From Paramecium pentaurelia (taxonomy: Eukaryota; Ciliophora; Oligohymenophorea; Peniculida; Parameciidae), in the NCBI GenBank assembly GCA_905183005.1, contig CAJJDO010000127.1:127308-191307 (forward strand): DNA of 64,000 bases. The letters run 5' to 3'. The translations under genes and the position numbers were made by a program. Shown in pieces: positions 61,037-64,000 of this stretch; within the stretch, counting starts at the first letter, position 1, and every line of letters starts with the position of its first letter. A model generated the notes under the pieces. The model did not search any database. It had not been told where the DNA came from and was given only the letters and a program-made list of their open reading frames with translations.

Positions 61037-63185
61037 ATGTAATAATAATCTATTCACTAATAAAAAATAGTCGAATATACTAATCAAGGTACAACTTCAT
61101 TTACAATTTAGGTGAATATGTTTAATTGGAAGATTATATACGTGTAAATTAAACAGCATAAATGAATTTTTCATAAGCCTTAGTTGAATGCATCTAATAT
61201 ACAAGAGATAGTGAAGAACACTTATAATGCATTTAATAAATTCTAAAGTAAATCATTACCAAAAATATCAAGATAATAAATTGATTTTAATTATAAGGAT
61301 AATTAAGGAAATACTGCTTTGATCTAAGCAGCAAAAAGCGGCAAAATTAGTATATTGAATGAGATCATTAAATATAAAGAAAAGTTTGACAAAAAGTAAT
61401 TTAAATTAGCACTTGATATTGCAATACAATCAGAATAAGATAATTGGGATATTGTAGAAACATTGCTTTAATTAACATAACTTGAAAAACCTTAACATTT
61501 AATCAAATCTATGCGTAAAGGCAATTTTAAAACTGCATAAAAGATTATTGAATAATATGGTGCTTCTGGATAAGATGAAAATGGAGATACAGCATTACAT
61601 ATAGCTTCTAGATTGGGCAATCTATAAATTATAAAAAGTATATGTCAAAAGGAAAATCTATATAAAAAAAAAAATTAATTACATTAAACACCATTAGATG
61701 TTGCTTGCAATCAAGAAACAAGAAATTAACTTATAGAAGAAGAAATTCAATTTCAAAAATCGCCCAATAGAAAAAGAAAATAAGAAGATTTTAATGAAAA
61801 TAATTAAATTTCATAGAAATCATCTAATAAATATGAAGATTTTAATGAAATATTTTAGAAACCAATAAAAGTATTAAATGATTAAGCAATTTAAACTGAA
61901 AATAAAGAAAAAAAAGATTAAGAATCATAAATTCCAGAAAATAATTATATTAATCAACCATTTTATGATTAATTGATCTCTGAATCACTTATCACACTAC
62001 CTCATCATAGAACTAGTTTAGATGACATTGTTAAGTAAATTATAATATCTATATAATTAGATAATTATCATTTGAAATTAATACATTCTCTTAAGAATTA
62101 AATAAATTATTGGAAGAATAAAGACCAATTATTGATAAAATAGTTTAAATGGTTGATGAAGTATAATAGATTATATTATAATAGACTGTTCAATCAGTAT
62201 GTTCTAAATCTCGTGCATTTTTATATGGTTCTTGTTAAACTGGTTTAAATTTATTAGATTCTGATATTGATATAGTAATTGAAACAAATGAATAAGAAAA
62301 GATTTCATTATATAAGATTGCTGAATAATTTAAAGTATTATGGTATATAGTTTTAGATACAAGGCTTTATTAAGGATGTCAAAGTTATTGATAATGCTAG
62401 AAAACCTGTTTTGAAAATGTAATGTTCATAAGAATTTTAAAATAAACTTATTGATATTACCATTAGTAAAAATGATCATTCTGGTAGAAAGACTGCTAAT
62501 TCAATGATTGAATTTTAGAAAGAATTTAAATAATTTAAAAGTCTAGCATTAATTTTGAAGTTTTACTTTAAATCTATTAATCTATTAAATTCCTATCAAG
62601 TATATCAATAATATGTAATAAGGGTGGTTTGAATAGCTATAGCATTCTGACTATGATTTTAGCTTTATTACAAATTAAACGTGTACGTGATATCGAAAAT
62701 GAAGAAATTGGTAAGACTTTTTTGGACTTTTTCGATCTTTATAGTTAAGATATCGATTATTTTAATAAAATTATAAATATTGTTCCATCCCAAACAGAGA
62801 ATATGTAAGTTGATGAACCTAATATTTACTAATAACAATTTCCTTAATTGTAAAGATTCATCTAATTTTAGTGATCAAGGATAATAAGAATTAGTTATAT
62901 TGGATTTACATAATAAAGGCAATAACATTGCTAGTAGCACTTTTAAAATCAAGCATATTAAAGTAATTATTATTAATATTTTAATTTAAGAATGCTTTGT
63001 CACTTGCTTATAGTACTATATTGAATTCTCAAAAATGTGAAGAACCATGCTTTTTCTCTAGATACAATAAACCTGTTTGTTGTATTCTAAAATAAATAAT
63101 CTAATAATCAAAGAATCATCATTTGACAGGAGTATATAAATAAAAATAGCCATTTTATTTCTTTAATTTTAATAATACTTATTGA
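61037..63185 (+). CDS. Ankyrin-repeat non-canonical poly(A) polymerase (TRF4/Cid1-type nucleotidyltransferase)
   Basis: The ATG at 61037 with seven introns (61089-61111, 61248-61272, 62035-62060, 62335-62356, 62600-62622, 62850-62871, 62963-62990) closes exactly at 659 residues. Residues about 60-220 contain ankyrin-type repeats (NYKDNQGNTALIQAAKSGK; DENGDTALHIASRLGNLQII; QTPLDVACNQE). A Lys/Glu-rich linker follows. The polymerase core has AFLYGSCQTGLNLLDSDIDI (Gly373-Ser374, Asp385, Asp387) and the third acid in LIDITIS (Asp441), then GGLNSYSILTMILALLQ and the PAP-associated end LVILDLHNKGNNIASSTF. These enzymes add A or U tails to RNA 3' ends; ciliate relatives work in RNA surveillance and small-RNA synthesis. 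Ankyrin repeats fused to such a polymerase are unusual and suggest a targeting or partner-binding module. Confidence 0.88.
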
Positions 63186-63289
63186 CATAAGATAAATGTG
63201 TAATATATTTTAATATCATTTTTTAATTATATTATATTCCAAATTTATTATTATTATAGAGAACATATAATTATATTAATAAAAAAATA

Positions 63290-64000
63290 TCATTTCATCT
63301 TATCTAATTAATTTAAATACTTTATATGTTCTCTTTCAAGTCTTTCAATTTCATCATTAAAAATATCCTAATTATTATTTATTATTTTATTATGCATAAT
63401 TTTCATAGTATTATTATCATCCTTCTTTTTCACAACAGGTTTTGGTATATTTCTGGCAAATTCTATTGCCTTTTGTCTTGATATATTTTTAATAATACCT
63501 AGCATTTATTTCAGGTTGTTTAATCTCTTTATTTTTTATAGTTATTATATTAGTTGAATTAAATTGTCTGACTTATTCTGCAAATTCTTATCTTTTAAGT
63601 TGCTTTTCTTTTTCTTTTGCCCATTCTTCTCCACTAATATTAGGTCCCAAACCTCCTAATTTAGCATTTGCAGTCTTTTTCATTATCTCATAATCCTTTA
63701 TGGTGTATGGTTTGTACCGTTACAAATCATCTACTGATTATTATTATTATTATTTTGCAGATTAGGATCTTTGTTCCATTTTTTTTTAAGGTTCATTAAC
63801 TGTTTGTCTTACTTAATAATCAAAAGAAGGTTGAAAATATTACTATTGATTGAAATATTATAGAGAATCTTGAATCTATTACTCTGGTATGTATGGATTA
63901 TGTTAATATAAGGTTTAATGACTCTATTAATTGTTATATTGAATTTGTGTAAGTACAGGTTGAACATTAATTTGTTATTGTAAAGGTTATTAAATCTGAG
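63290..64000 (-). CDS. JHY-like ciliary protein (N-terminus cut by window edge)
   Basis: The frame enters at the right edge (EIQQPLQQQINVQPV...) and, with one 22-nt intron (63477-63498), ends at TGA 63292-63290, giving about 229 visible residues. After a Gln-rich, low-complexity part comes a compact motif YKPYTIKDYEIMKKTANAKL followed by GGLGPNISGEEWAKEKEKQL and EFAEQVRQFN, then a basic tail. PYT(L/I)K(D/E)Y...KLGGLGP....K..K...YA.QVR.FN is, as I recall it, a motif of JHY/C11orf63-type proteins needed for motile-cilium axonemes. I rate the family as likely but unproven. The start is outside the window. Confidence 0.65.

Noticed and set aside
1..64000. tRNA, rRNA or other GC-rich structured RNA genes
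   Set aside because: I saw no cloverleaf-like GC-rich block in any intergenic region; a covariance-model scan would be needed to be certain.

Overview
Organism. This is macronuclear DNA of a ciliate, almost certainly a Paramecium. The sequence is very AT-rich. Long reading frames are open only if TAA and TAG are read as glutamine and TGA is the only stop. Splicing the frames requires tiny introns of 18-30 nt, nearly all GTA...TAG. Three genes belong to the trichocyst matrix protein family, and a giant Paramecium-surface-antigen-type cysteine-rich protein is present. Gene spacing is extremely tight: 12-60 bp between many neighbours and 34-43 bp between some divergent starts. I did not find tRNA or rRNA genes, CRISPR arrays, insertion sequences or obvious unexcised IESs. 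All models are hand translations with code 6; most multi-exon ones close exactly in frame, which is strong internal support.

Layout. 0-8 kb: the minus-strand, 3'-truncated end of a giant NACHT NTPase with pentapeptide-like and WD40 repeats. 8.4-15.9 kb: a 2487-residue cysteine-rich multi-spanning membrane protein (minus). 16.4-20.4 kb: a large single-pass membrane protein. 20.9-24.6 kb: an ULK/ATG1-like kinase, a zeta-class GST/maleylacetoacetate isomerase and an aldo-keto reductase of the K+ channel beta-subunit type. 24.6-26.8 kb: a membrane-anchored dephospho-CoA kinase (minus), divergent over 34 bp from a trichocyst matrix protein gene. 27.1-29.6 kb: a voltage-gated-type K+ channel with a cyclic-nucleotide-binding domain. 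30.0-31.1 kb: an unrecognised conserved-looking protein (minus). 31.1-35.3 kb: the most striking gene, a 1390-residue protein combining a CHAT/caspase-like domain, a P-loop STAND-type NTPase and TPR-like helices. 35.3-39.4 kb: two tandem minus-strand coiled-coil/basic proteins and a possible small membrane protein. 39.7-44.0 kb: another large single-pass protein, broken in this assembly by an exact 568-bp duplication around a single N. 44.6-47.0 kb: two tandem secreted paralogues only 12 bp apart. 47.2-49.6 kb: a Sel1-repeat protein. 50.5-52.3 kb: a decayed trichocyst gene followed by an RNF141-like RING protein with an apparent frameshift. 52.3-54.1 kb: a coiled-coil protein, ribosomal protein uS15 (RPS13) and a small unknown. 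54.9-56.2 kb: a third trichocyst matrix protein. 56.5-60.1 kb: an AGC-type kinase, a ribosomal-L1-fold protein, eL39 (RPL39) and a PB1-like unknown. 60.2-64 kb: an unknown, an ankyrin-repeat non-canonical poly(A) polymerase, and a partial ciliary JHY-like protein.

How the genes relate. This is an ordinary Paramecium gene landscape with no operons. Shared themes are regulated secretion (trichocysts), surface and membrane proteins, and two unrelated STAND ATPases (NACHT-WD40 and CHAT-STAND-TPR) that resemble innate-immunity and cell-death switches elsewhere. The CHAT-STAND-TPR protein is the best candidate for an undescribed system.
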